Source: Leucobacter chromiisoli (GTDB lineage Bacteria > Actinomycetota > Actinomycetes > Actinomycetales > Microbacteriaceae). Taken from it: DNA of 64,000 nucleotides. Position numbers and translations under genes: made by a program. Shown piece by piece: positions 50,531 to 58,614 of this stretch (the stretch's first letter is position 1; each line of letters opens with the position of its first letter). The stretch covers positions 62,001 to 126,000 of the forward strand of contig NZ_JAEHOH010000014.1 of assembly GCF_016522505.1 (NCBI RefSeq), read 5' to 3'. The notes below the pieces were generated by a model that was not told the DNA's origin, did no database searches, and saw nothing but the letters and a program-made list of their open reading frames with translations.

Positions 50531-51976
50531 ATGGACGGGACGAACGGGAGCAGACGCAGACTCACCCGACGAGCCCCCGGATGGGCGATCGTCGCCGCCC
50601 TCGCCTTCGCCGGCCTGAGCTCGGCGTTCATGTTCACCCTCGTCGTCCCGTTGCAGGGCGAGCTCCCCGCACTGCTGAACGCGTCGCGCGAGGACACCAC
50701 GTGGGTCGTCACGATCACGCTGCTCGTGGCCGCCGTCGCGACGCCGATCTCGGGCCGGCTCGGCGATATGTACGGCAAGCGCCGGGTAGTGCTCGCGCTG
50801 CTCGTCGCGCTCATCGTGGGCTCGGTCGTGGCAGCGCTGTCGACCTCGATCGTCGGCGTCATCATCGGCCGCGGCCTGCAGGGCATCACGACGGGCGTGA
50901 TCCCGCTCGGCATCGCGATCATGCGCGACGTGCTGCCGCCCGCGCGCCTCGGCACCGCCGTCGCGCTCATGAGCGCGACGATGGGCGTGGGCGGCGCGGT
51001 CGGCATGCCGCTCGCCGCCCTCATCGCCGAGACCGCCGACTGGCACGCTCTGTTCTGGATGTCGGCCGGGCTCGGCGTGATCGGGATCGCGGCGATCTGG
51101 TTCATCGTGCCCGAGGACACGCTGCGCTCGCCGGGGCGGCTCGACCTGCTCGGGGCGCTCGGGCTCGCGGTCGGGCTCACGGGCCTGCTGCTCTACGTCT
51201 CCCGCGGAGCCGACTGGGGGTGGGGATCGCCGCTCGCCCTCGGCAGCGCGTGCGTCGGCGTCGCGGCTCTGCTCGGGTGGGGCGCCTATCAGCTGCGCAC
51301 CCGCGAGCCGCTCGTCGACCTGCGCGTCGCGGCGCGCCCCGCGGTGCTGCTCACGAACCTCGCGGCGATCGGCATGGGCTTCGCGCTGTTCGCCTCGAAC
51401 GTGACCTTCCCGCAGCTGCTCGAGCTGCCGGCCGAGAGCGGCGTGGGCTTCGGCCTGAGCATGATCGAGGCGGCGATCTGCATCATGCCGGCGGGCATCA
51501 TCATGATGTTCCTCTCACCGCTTTCCGGGCTGCTCGAGCGGGTCTTCGGCCCGCGCCCCCTGTTCACCATCGGCACGGCGTCCATCATCGTGGCCTACGC
51601 CTTCGTGCTGCTGTGGTCGAGCGAGGTGTGGCACATCGTCGTCGCGAACGCGATCATCGGCGTGGGCATCGCGTTCTCCTTCGCCGCGATGCCGATGATC
51701 ATCATGCGATCGGTGCCGTCGGACGAGACTGGCGTCTCGAACGGCCTCAACGCGCTCTTCCGATCGGTGGGCACCTCCAGCGCCTCGGCGGTCATGGGCG
51801 GCGTGCTCGCGGCGATGAGCGTCACCCGGGGCGACCACGCCGTTCCCACCGAGGCGGCCTTCGTGACCTGCTTCTGGATCTCGATCGCGGCCGCCGCGGT
51901 CGCGACGGCGCTGACCTTCTTCATCCCGAAGGCGCCGCCCATCGAGCCGCGGGCCGGGATCCGCGAGGCGCGGTGA
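50531..51976 (+). CDS. MFS transporter (DHA2-like drug exporter)
   Basis: 481 residues with about 14 membrane helices. The MFS loop motif GRLGDMYGKRRVV follows helix 2, and GRGLQGITTGVIPLGIAIMR and MGVGGAVGMPLAALIAE fit motifs B and C of drug:proton antiporters. It probably exports a hydrophobic compound. TAGGCT (50517-50522) lies 8 bases before the ATG. It is divergent from the ECF42 operon with about 210 bases between the starts. Confidence 0.9.
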   Translation: MDGTNGSRRRLTRRAPGWAIVAALAFAGLSSAFMFTLVVPLQGELPALLNASREDTTWVVTITLLVAAVATPISGRLGDMYGKRRVVLALLVALIVGSVVAALSTSIVGVIIGRGLQGITTGVIPLGIAIMRDVLPPARLGTAVALMSATMGVGGAVGMPLAALIAETADWHALFWMSAGLGVIGIAAIWFIVPEDTLRSPGRLDLLGALGLAVGLTGLLLYVSRGADWGWGSPLALGSACVGVAALLGWGAYQLRTREPLVDLRVAARPAVLLTNLAAIGMGFALFASNVTFPQLLELPAESGVGFGLSMIEAAICIMPAGIIMMFLSPLSGLLERVFGPRPLFTIGTASIIVAYAFVLLWSSEVWHIVVANAIIGVGIAFSFAAMPMIIMRSVPSDETGVSNGLNALFRSVGTSSASAVMGGVLAAMSVTRGDHAVPTEAAFVTCFWISIAAAAVATALTFFIPKAPPIEPRAGIREAR

Positions 51977-52066
51977 GGCGAGCACGACGCGGTCCGGCCG
52001 GAGCCGGCCGGACCCGGTGAGGCACGGCCCGGCACGGCCAGACCGGGCGCGGTGAGGCGCGGCGGC

Positions 52067-52867
52067 TCAGACGGTCGCGACCGATCCGCCGTCGACGCGG
52101 TAGTTCGATCCGTTGACGAACGACGCGCGGTCCGAGCAGAGGAAGACGATGACGGCCGCGACCTCCTCCGGCGTGCCGCGACGCTTCAGCTCCAGGAACG
52201 GACGCTCCTCGTCGAGGAAGGATCTGATCGCCTCGTCCCGGTCGACCCCGAGCTCGGCGGCGCGGCGATCCATCATCGCGTCGGTCATCGGGGTGCGGAT
52301 GAAGGCCGGGGAGACGGCGTTCACCAGCAGTCCCTCGCGAGCGTAGCTGCGGGAGAGGCCCTTCGCGAGCGCGAGCACGCCGGCCTTCGAGGCGCAGTAG
52401 GGCAGCTCGTCGTCGTAGGGCTGCACGGCGTCCTCGGAGGCGACGAACACGAGGCGCCCTCGGCCGCTGCGCCGCAGGTCCTCGAGGAAGGCCCGCGCCA
52501 CGCGCACCGGGGCGAGCAGATCGGTCTCGATCGTCGAGACCCAGCCGTCGTCGTCGATCTCGTGGAACTTCCCCTGCGCGCCCGTGACGCCGGCGCAGTG
52601 CACGAGCATGTCGATGGGGCCGACGGTCTCGGCGACGCTCCGGCGCAGCGCCGCGATGTCGTCGAGCCGGGTGAGATCCGCGGCGAAGGCGTGCAGTCGC
52701 CCGCTCGGCGCATCGAGTCGCGCGGCCGCGGCCTCGAGCTTCTCCGGGTCGCGGTCGGTGAGCACGACGCGCGCGCCCTCCGCGAGCAGCTGCGCGGCGG
52801 TGCTCCATCCGATGCCCGAGTCGCCGCCGGTGACGAGCGCAACGCGCCCTGAGATCCCGAGATCCAT
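52067..52867 (-). CDS. Short-chain dehydrogenase/reductase
   Basis: 266 residues of the classical SDR fold. The cofactor motif TGGDSGIGWS is at residues 14-23, with LTDRDP suggesting NAD preference. The catalytic Tyr and Lys are in YCASKAG; the Ser is in VASEDAV. The C-terminal FVNGSNYRVDGGS is typical. The substrate is unknown. It lies 49 bases after the FAD reductase gene on the same strand and may be cotranscribed. Confidence 0.92.
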   Translation of the reverse strand: MDLGISGRVALVTGGDSGIGWSTAAQLLAEGARVVLTDRDPEKLEAAAARLDAPSGRLHAFAADLTRLDDIAALRRSVAETVGPIDMLVHCAGVTGAQGKFHEIDDDGWVSTIETDLLAPVRVARAFLEDLRRSGRGRLVFVASEDAVQPYDDELPYCASKAGVLALAKGLSRSYAREGLLVNAVSPAFIRTPMTDAMMDRRAAELGVDRDEAIRSFLDEERPFLELKRRGTPEEVAAVIVFLCSDRASFVNGSNYRVDGGSVATV

Positions 52868-52916
52868 GAGTGCTCCCTCTCGTGTGGAGCCGCAGCGCAG
52901 CGGCCCTCGCTCCGTA

Positions 52917-54131
52917 TCAGTCCTCCTCGGCGTCCCGCAGCGGGATCCGCGTCTTCAGGGCGTCGCGATCGCCCGCGTCGGCCTCGGCGATCGCGCGGCG
53001 CGCCTCCTCCCGACGCCCCGACAGGTTCCACAGCAGCACCCCCGCCACCCGCGCTCCGTCGAGGTAGAAGACGATCCCCTGCTCGCGGTCCTCGCTCCAG
53101 GCCTCGACGGTCTCCAGGGAGGAGTCGAGGGTGCCGACCGCCTCGTAGCGGTTGCCGAACACGACGGAGTAGAAGTAGGGCGTGTGGTCGTAGGGTTCGT
53201 CGGCGCCGGCGAGGTTGCGCCCCGCCTGGTGGCCCATCTCGACGGCGTTGTCGACGTGCTCGATGCGCCGGCGGCCCAGGATCGCGTCGGGATAGGAGGC
53301 GATGTCCCCGGCCGCGAAGATGCGGTCGTCGCTCGTGCGGAGTCGGTCGTCCACCAGCACGCCGTCTCCCGTCTCCAGACCGGCCCGCTCGGCGAGGCCG
53401 ATGTTCGGCGTCACGCCCACCCCCACGACCACGGCGTCGCAGCGCACCCTGTCGCCGTTCGTCAGCCGGAGCTCGAGCCCGTCCTCGCCGGCCTCCCCCT
53501 GCTCGAGACGGGCCGCCGGCACGTGTTCCACCCCGGCCTCCCGGTAGAGGCCCTCGAAGCGGTGCGCCAGATCGGCCGGGAAGACCGAGCCGCCGAGCAC
53601 GGGCTCGGGGAAGATCAGGATCGCCTCGGTGTCGTTCTGCACGAGCGCCGCAGCCAGCTCGGTGCCGATGAAGCTGCCGCCGATCACGGCGATCAGGCGG
53701 TGGTCGCCCGCGAGCCGGCGCAGCCGCCGGTAGTCCTCCACGGAGCGGTAGTACACGACGCGCTCGTCCTCGGGGAGGTCGAGCGCGTTCGGGGTGCCGC
53801 CCGTGGCGAGCAGCAGCTGCTCGTAGCGGAGCACCAGCCCGTTCTCCGTGCGCACGACGCGGTCCTCGCGGTCGATCGAGACCGCGCGCTCCCCCGCGTG
53901 GCGCGTCGCGCCGGTGTCGGCCTCCGTGTCGAGCCAGGCGTCGTCGAAGGAGAACGACGCGTCGGTCCACAGCTTCTTCGAGAGGGCGGGCCGGGCGACG
54001 GGCGGCGTCTCCTCCTGGGCGACGATCCCGATCGTCCCCTCGGCGTCGAGCTCGCGGATGCCCCGCGCCGCGCTGTCCGCGACCATGCCGCCGCCCACGA
54101 TCAGGTACCTGTACTCGCTGTAATCGGACAT
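52917..54131 (-). CDS. FAD-dependent NAD(P)/ferredoxin reductase
   Basis: 404 residues of the rhodocoxin/putidaredoxin reductase-like group. The N-terminal FAD motif is YLIVGGGMVADSAARGI, with PALSKKLW next. The NAD(P) motif is AVIGGSFIGTELAAAL, and FAAGDIASYPD marks the FAD end. It transfers electrons from NAD(P)H to a ferredoxin or related partner; no P450 or oxygenase is adjacent. ATG 54131 is chosen over the earlier ATG because TAGCGT ends 7 bases upstream. Confidence 0.9.
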   Translation of the reverse strand: MSDYSEYRYLIVGGGMVADSAARGIRELDAEGTIGIVAQEETPPVARPALSKKLWTDASFSFDDAWLDTEADTGATRHAGERAVSIDREDRVVRTENGLVLRYEQLLLATGGTPNALDLPEDERVVYYRSVEDYRRLRRLAGDHRLIAVIGGSFIGTELAAALVQNDTEAILIFPEPVLGGSVFPADLAHRFEGLYREAGVEHVPAARLEQGEAGEDGLELRLTNGDRVRCDAVVVGVGVTPNIGLAERAGLETGDGVLVDDRLRTSDDRIFAAGDIASYPDAILGRRRIEHVDNAVEMGHQAGRNLAGADEPYDHTPYFYSVVFGNRYEAVGTLDSSLETVEAWSEDREQGIVFYLDGARVAGVLLWNLSGRREEARRAIAEADAGDRDALKTRIPLRDAEED

Positions 54132-54229
54132 GCCCGTCACGCTAACGAGCGGCTCCGCCGATCAGCAGGGCCTTGCGGGCGGCGAGCCCCGCTGCTATCC
54201 GACGGACGGCAGGGGCCGGGCGCGCCCGT

Positions 54230-55210
54230 TCAGGAGGTCTGGTCCTTCAACCGCACGAGGCGCTCGTGACCGCTCTCCTCGAGCTCGGCGACGTCGGAGC
54301 GCGATTTGAGGAAGTCGGAGAACGAGCGGAAGCCGAGGGCCTTCTCGTTGAAGGAGGGATCCATGCGGCGCATCTGCTGCTTCACCGCCGAGCTGTAGAG
54401 CCAGCCCGAGTCGTCCTTCTCCTGGCTGAGCCACAGGGCGCGGATGAGCAGGCCGGTGACCGCGATGTCCGGATCCTCGGCCTCCTCCGCGTCGTCAGCG
54501 CCCTCGGAGGCGGTGCCCGATCCCTCGAAGGCGTCGGCGACCACCTCGGTCACGGGCTTCGCAGCGGCGCTCCCCTTCTCATCGTTCCCCGACGAGGCGG
54601 CCCTGCCCCGTCGCTGCCGCCGCGACGGCTGCTCCCGCTCGGGCGCCTCGACGCCGGGCAGCGAGTCGTAGGTGGCGAACTCGTCGCACGCCGCGGTCAG
54701 AGCCTTCGCGGTGGATCCGGCCACGCCGATCCCGACGACGTAGCGGCCGAGGCGCTTGCAGCGCTGCGCGAGCGGCACGTAATCGGAATCGCCCGCGACG
54801 ATCACGACGTGCGTGAGATCGTCGAGCCGGAACATGTCCTCGACCGCGTCGACGGCGAGCCTGATGTCGGCCCCGTTCTTCGCGTAGGCCGCCGCCGGGA
54901 AGAGCTGCACGAGGTCGACGGCCCGGGCGACGAGCTGCGACCGGTACTCGGCGTTCACCGGAGCCGACCAGTCGGCGTAGGCGCGGGTGAGCACCAGCGT
55001 GCCGAACGACGAGGCGTAGTCGATGATGGCGCCCACGTCGACCACGGCGGCCTGCAGTCGGGCTGCGATCTCGGCCTCGGTCGGGTCGTCGGCGATGCGC
55101 TGCCGGTCGCGGCCGAACGAGTTGCGTCCGTGCACCCGGTCATACCAGGAGAGCACGATGTTGTCGAAGTCGAGGTAGACCGCGACGCGGCCGTTCTGAG
55201 GTTCAGGCAC
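54230..55210 (-). CDS. NYN domain (LabA/PIN-like) protein with C-terminal LOTUS/OST-HTH domain
   Basis: 326 residues. Residues 8-180 are a NYN nuclease-like domain with acidic site residues in AVYLDFDNIVLSW, RLAVDAVEDMF and VIVAGDSDYVPLAQRCKRLG. A disordered Glu/Arg linker (195-245) leads to a LOTUS/OST-HTH-like domain (ALWLSQEKDDSGWLYSSAVK, then FRSFSDFLKSR) that binds RNA in other proteins. It is a likely RNA-processing enzyme. The GTG start lies 6 bases after CAGACT, a weak -10-like sequence. Confidence 0.88.
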   Translation of the reverse strand: MPEPQNGRVAVYLDFDNIVLSWYDRVHGRNSFGRDRQRIADDPTEAEIAARLQAAVVDVGAIIDYASSFGTLVLTRAYADWSAPVNAEYRSQLVARAVDLVQLFPAAAYAKNGADIRLAVDAVEDMFRLDDLTHVVIVAGDSDYVPLAQRCKRLGRYVVGIGVAGSTAKALTAACDEFATYDSLPGVEAPEREQPSRRQRRGRAASSGNDEKGSAAAKPVTEVVADAFEGSGTASEGADDAEEAEDPDIAVTGLLIRALWLSQEKDDSGWLYSSAVKQQMRRMDPSFNEKALGFRSFSDFLKSRSDVAELEESGHERLVRLKDQTS

Positions 55211-55246
55211 GCCACCAGTCTGGCAGGGATCCTCGCCGCGCGGCTG

Positions 55247-56281
55247 TCAGTGGCGTGTGCGTTTGGGAGTCGCCGCTCGCTTGACCGTGCGGGCGACCGC
55301 GCCGGCGCCCGCCGCGATCGAGCCGCCCGCGGAGCGCGCGCCTCGCGCGATCCGGCGCTCGATCCGCTCGGCGCCCTCGCGCGGGGCGAGCTCGGCCGCG
55401 AAGCCGGCAGGGGCGGGCCCGAACGCGAGGCGCGAAGCCGCCACCACGCGACGGCCGAGGATGTGGTTGCCCGCGCCGCCGACCGCGGCTCCGATCCCGA
55501 ACGGGAGCGCCTTGCCGACGAACGAACCGCCTCCGATCTTCGCGAAGTGGCCGATGAACGCCCGCTGCAGGCGGTCGAGCACGGGCCGCACCGCGCCGCG
55601 CGGCAGCGACTTCGTGACGATCTCGCCCCAGAACGCCGGCCGGTCGCCTCCTCGCCCCGCGACCTGGCGCGTGAGCTGCTGCAGCAGGTCGGCGCCCTCG
55701 CGGCCCAGCATGAGGCTCATGACGAGCATCCGGGCGCGATCCGGGTTCTCGACGGGGATGCCGTGCACCTCGGCGACCGACTGCGCGAACAGGGCGGTGC
55801 TCTCCAGGAACCCCACGGTCTCGACGCCCGAGAGCGCGATCGTGAGCGGCGTGCTGATCGCGGGGATCACGGCCGTGGCTCCCACGGCGGCCCCGCCGCC
55901 CGTGATCGCGAGCAGATAGCGGCGCTGCAGCATGCGGATCACCTGGTCGGGCGTGGCCTCGGGGTGGCGCATGCGCACGCTGCGGATGTGGGCGAGCACG
56001 ACCGGGCGCTGCACCGCGAGCGCGCGATCGAGGCCGCGGGCGAAGGCGGACCGGTGCGCGGGATCGAGGTGCGCGGGATCGCCGTGCGCGGGGCCGCCGT
56101 GCGCGGGGTCGCCGTGCGCGGGATCGACGGGCTGGCCGGGGACGGCGAGCGGCGCCGGGCGGGCGTAGACCGGCCGGAGGGGCGCGATCTCGGCGGACGC
56201 CGACTCCCCGGCCCCGACGGACGAGGGGGCGCCGTACTGCGGGGCGCGGTATTGTGGCGCGCCGTACTGCGGTTCGTTCAT
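55247..56281 (-). CDS. Membrane protein with N-terminal tandem repeats
   Basis: 344 residues. The N-terminus is repetitive: QYGAPQY-type repeats, then PAHGD-type pentapeptides near residues 53-77. The core has a glycine-rich hydrophobic stretch (YLLAITGGGAAVGATAVIPA) and a second one (GKALPFGIGAAVGGAGNHIL). The end is Lys/Arg-rich. I see similarity in style to EcsC-like proteins but cannot assign a family. TAGAAT ends 7 bases before ATG 56281, indicating a leaderless mRNA. Confidence 0.75.
   Translation of the reverse strand: MNEPQYGAPQYRAPQYGAPSSVGAGESASAEIAPLRPVYARPAPLAVPGQPVDPAHGDPAHGGPAHGDPAHLDPAHRSAFARGLDRALAVQRPVVLAHIRSVRMRHPEATPDQVIRMLQRRYLLAITGGGAAVGATAVIPAISTPLTIALSGVETVGFLESTALFAQSVAEVHGIPVENPDRARMLVMSLMLGREGADLLQQLTRQVAGRGGDRPAFWGEIVTKSLPRGAVRPVLDRLQRAFIGHFAKIGGGSFVGKALPFGIGAAVGGAGNHILGRRVVAASRLAFGPAPAGFAAELAPREGAERIERRIARGARSAGGSIAAGAGAVARTVKRAATPKRTRH
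56054..56128. repeat. Five tandem copies of a 15-bp unit
   Basis: Units GTGCGCGGGATCGCC with small variations start at 56054, 56069, 56084, 56099 and 56114. They keep the reading frame and encode the pentapeptide repeat in the reverse-strand membrane protein, so the copy number can vary without breaking the gene. Confidence 0.9.
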
Positions 56282-56368
56282 GGCGCTGATTCTACGAACG
56301 CGCCGCGCGAACGGCGGCATGGGCGGGGAGGCTGGACGACGGGCGGCTCGGCGGGTATCCTGCGGCGA

Positions 56369-57064
56369 TCACGCCCCCGGCGGGGACGGACGGTCGTCCC
56401 CTTCGGCGGCCGTGCGGACCTCGGCGAGCGTGCGCGGGTGCGCCAGGATGCGGAAGTGACCGCCCGTGTCGACTCGCACGTTCCTCGCGCCCACCAGTTC
56501 GCTCCCCTCGGGAATGTGCGGGTCGAAGCGCGGGAAGACCGAGACGATCCGGGCGTTGGCCTCGGGCAGACCCGCGAGTCGCAGCACCGTCTCGTCTCGC
56601 GGGGAGAACGAGCGCAGCGTCGGGTTGAGCAGGAACCGGGCGTAGCGCGACCCGCCGAAGGGCGCGGCGACGGCGACCATCGCTCGGATCCGCCGGGCGC
56701 CGGAGCCGAACGCCATGACGTGCTTCCCGATCAGGCCGCCCTTGCTGTGGGCGACGATGACGACGCCCTGCAGGCCCCGAGCGCAGAGGTACTCGTCGAC
56801 GAGCCGGGCGCCCTCGGAGACCGGGATGCGGTTGTCGCGCAGGGGATCCACGACGTGCACCGGGTGTCCCCGCCCGTGCAGGTCGACGATGAGCGGCAGC
56901 AGGAAGCGCCACGACTCGTAGACCCCGGGAACGACGAGGATCGGAGCGCCGTCGCCGTCGCCGAAGCCCCCCGGATCGGTGCGGTCGACGAGGGCGCGCA
57001 GCTGCCACCAGCCGGCGTAGGCGTAATCCGCGACCCACCAGGCCGCCTTCCGGATCAGGCCCAT
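56369..57064 (-). CDS. Lipase-like alpha/beta hydrolase
   Basis: 231 residues. The oxyanion region is ILVVPGVYESWRFLLPLIVD, the nucleophile motif AHSKGG and the catalytic His in DTGGHFRILAHP, which together fit a triacylglycerol lipase-like esterase without a signal peptide. The N-terminal helix KAAWWVADYAYAGWW is amphipathic and may associate with membranes. GGAGGA precedes the ATG at 57064. Confidence 0.85.
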   Translation of the reverse strand: MGLIRKAAWWVADYAYAGWWQLRALVDRTDPGGFGDGDGAPILVVPGVYESWRFLLPLIVDLHGRGHPVHVVDPLRDNRIPVSEGARLVDEYLCARGLQGVVIVAHSKGGLIGKHVMAFGSGARRIRAMVAVAAPFGGSRYARFLLNPTLRSFSPRDETVLRLAGLPEANARIVSVFPRFDPHIPEGSELVGARNVRVDTGGHFRILAHPRTLAEVRTAAEGDDRPSPPGA

Positions 57065-57155
57065 GCTCGGTCCTCCGCTTCCGTCGTCCCCGTTGCAGCC
57101 TAGTCGCGACGGCTCCGCACGCACTCGCGCTGCGCCGATCTCCCCGGTGCCGGGG

Positions 57156-57695
57156 CTATGCCACGCGGTGCTCGTGCACCCCCGAGCTCAGCGCCGTGCC
57201 GTTGAGCTCGAAGTAGAGCTGCCCCTCGGTCACCGACAGCGAGAGCTCGTTGCGCCGCTCGAGCGCGGCGGCCGCCGCGTCGACGAACCCGGCGTCGAAA
57301 CTGCGCAGCACCAGGGCGTCGGCGCGGTGGATCGGCTTGCCCGCCCACGCGGCGAGGATCTTCGCGGGGTCGCGGTGCGTGTAGACGGCGACGCGCCCCG
57401 CCGCCTTGCTTCCGGCGTGCACCCGGGCCGCGTCGGGGGCGCCCACCTCGATCCACGCGGTGACTGCGCCGGTGAGATCCCTCACGAGCACCGCGGGCTC
57501 GTCCGCGGTCGACACGCTGCCGCCGAACTCGATGCCCTCCTCGTACTCCAGGCAGTACGCGAGAAGGCGCGTCACCATGAACGCGTCGGTCTCCGAGGGA
57601 TGGCGCGCCACCCTGATCGCGAAATCCTCGTAGACGCCGCGATCCACGTCCGCCAGCTGCACCGTGAACACGTGGATCGTCGAGCCGATGGCCAT
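57156..57695 (-). CDS. YaeQ family protein
   Basis: 179 residues: STIHVFTVQLADVDRGVYED, FAIRVARHPSETDAFMVTRL, LAYCLEYEEGIEFGGSVSTA, and a later WIEVGAPDAARVHAGSKAAG. These match YaeQ, which has a PD-(D/E)XK nuclease-like fold. The biological role is unknown. TAGGAT ends 7 bases before ATG 57695, again a leaderless promoter. Confidence 0.92.
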   Translation of the reverse strand: MAIGSTIHVFTVQLADVDRGVYEDFAIRVARHPSETDAFMVTRLLAYCLEYEEGIEFGGSVSTADEPAVLVRDLTGAVTAWIEVGAPDAARVHAGSKAAGRVAVYTHRDPAKILAAWAGKPIHRADALVLRSFDAGFVDAAAAALERRNELSLSVTEGQLYFELNGTALSSGVHEHRVA

Positions 57696-57813
57696 GGTCA
57701 CGATCCTAGCGGGCGGGACCGGAGCGACGTCCGGGCGCGGCGGGTCCCCCGGGCCCGGAGGGGCCGGAGGGCGCGCTCCCGCTCCTCTCGACGAGCACTC
57801 TTTCCCCACGGTT

Positions 57814-57836
57814 GGTCTGGTCAACCTGACCAGACC
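57814..57836. promoter_or_regulatory. Palindromic operator of the toxin-antitoxin pair
   Basis: GGTCTGGTCA, three bases, then TGACCAGACC: a perfect 10-bp inverted repeat ending 5 bases before the AACAAT -10 element of the antitoxin gene. This is where Phd-type antitoxins and their toxin complexes usually bind to repress their operon. Confidence 0.75.
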
Positions 57837-57852
57837 GTGGAACAATGGGGTG

Positions 57853-58128
57853 ATGACGGTGATCGTGAACGTCCAGGAGGCCAAGACCCGGTTGTCCGAG
57901 CTGCTGCGGCAGGTCGAGCGCGGCGAGAGCGTCGCCATCGCTCGCGCGGGAACGGTGGTCGCCCGCCTGCAGGCGGTCGAGCCGGTGCGCCGGTCGTTCG
58001 ACCGTCCGCTGCTCCCGGGCATCCCCCCCGCTCCCGCCGATGAGCTGCTGACCCCGATGAGCGAGAACGAACTCGAGGCTTGGGAATGCGGTCACGCGGG
58101 AGACCCGCTGCTCGAGGGCGGAGCATGA
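57853..58128 (+). CDS. Phd/YefM-type antitoxin
   Basis: 91 residues. The N-terminal DNA-binding part MTVIVNVQEAKTRLSELLRQ is followed by VERGESVAIARAGTVVARLQ, the typical Phd/YefM signature. The C-terminal tail is the toxin-neutralising region. AACAAT ends 6 bases before the ATG (leaderless), and a perfect palindrome lies just upstream. The stop overlaps the toxin ATG (ATGA). Confidence 0.93.
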   Translation: MTVIVNVQEAKTRLSELLRQVERGESVAIARAGTVVARLQAVEPVRRSFDRPLLPGIPPAPADELLTPMSENELEAWECGHAGDPLLEGGA

Positions 58129-58520
58129 GCAGCGTCCTGCTCGACACGCATGTGGTGTTGTGGCTGGCGACGAGCCCGGAGCGTGTTCCCCCGAACCTCA
58201 CCGCCTCTCTGACGAAGGCCGAGCACCTGTTCGTGTCGCCCGTGAGCGCGTTCGAACTCGCGCAGAAGGCCCGTTTCGGAAGGCTTCCTCAGGCGGAGGC
58301 GGTGCTCGCGAGGTGGGGCGAGCTGCTGGAGCGGATGATCGCGACGGAGCTCCCCCTGACGGGCTCCGAGATGCTGCATGCCGGTTCGCTGCGGTGGGAG
58401 CACCGCGACCCATTCGACCGCCTCATCGTGGCCCAGGCGCAGCTCTTCGGGCTCACCGTAGCGACGAAGGACGAAGCCATTCGCGGTTTCGGCGCCGTGA
58501 GCTGCGAGGCCTGGGAGTAG
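58125..58520 (+). CDS. PIN-domain toxin (VapC-like)
   Basis: 131 residues with a PIN nuclease acidic site: Asp in LLDTHVVLW, Glu in SAFELAQKARFG and Asp in DPFDRLIVAQAQ. It should cleave RNA (often tRNA) when freed from the antitoxin. It overlaps the antitoxin gene by 4 bases. The pairing of a Phd-type antitoxin with a PIN toxin is common in Actinobacteria. Confidence 0.93.
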   Translation: MSSVLLDTHVVLWLATSPERVPPNLTASLTKAEHLFVSPVSAFELAQKARFGRLPQAEAVLARWGELLERMIATELPLTGSEMLHAGSLRWEHRDPFDRLIVAQAQLFGLTVATKDEAIRGFGAVSCEAWE

Positions 58521-58602
58521 CGACGCTCGTCGACTCGGGCCGGCGCCTCGATCATGCGCCCGGCACCGAGCGGGCCGTTCCGGAGTGACACGCGCCCGCT
58601 CG

Positions 58603-58608
58603 TATACT
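58603..58608 (+). promoter_or_regulatory. -10 element of the LuxR-type regulator
   Basis: TATACT, close to the consensus TATAAT, ends 6 bases before ATG 58615, predicting a leaderless mRNA. It is the strongest -10 in this part of the window. Confidence 0.55.
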
Positions 58609-58614
58609 GAGGCG

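Noticed and set aside
51977-52066. GGCACGGCC/GGTGAGGC-rich repeats between the MFS and SDR genes
   Set aside because: Irregular low-complexity sequence without clear unit length or strong stem beyond general GC richness; possibly a terminator region for the convergent genes.
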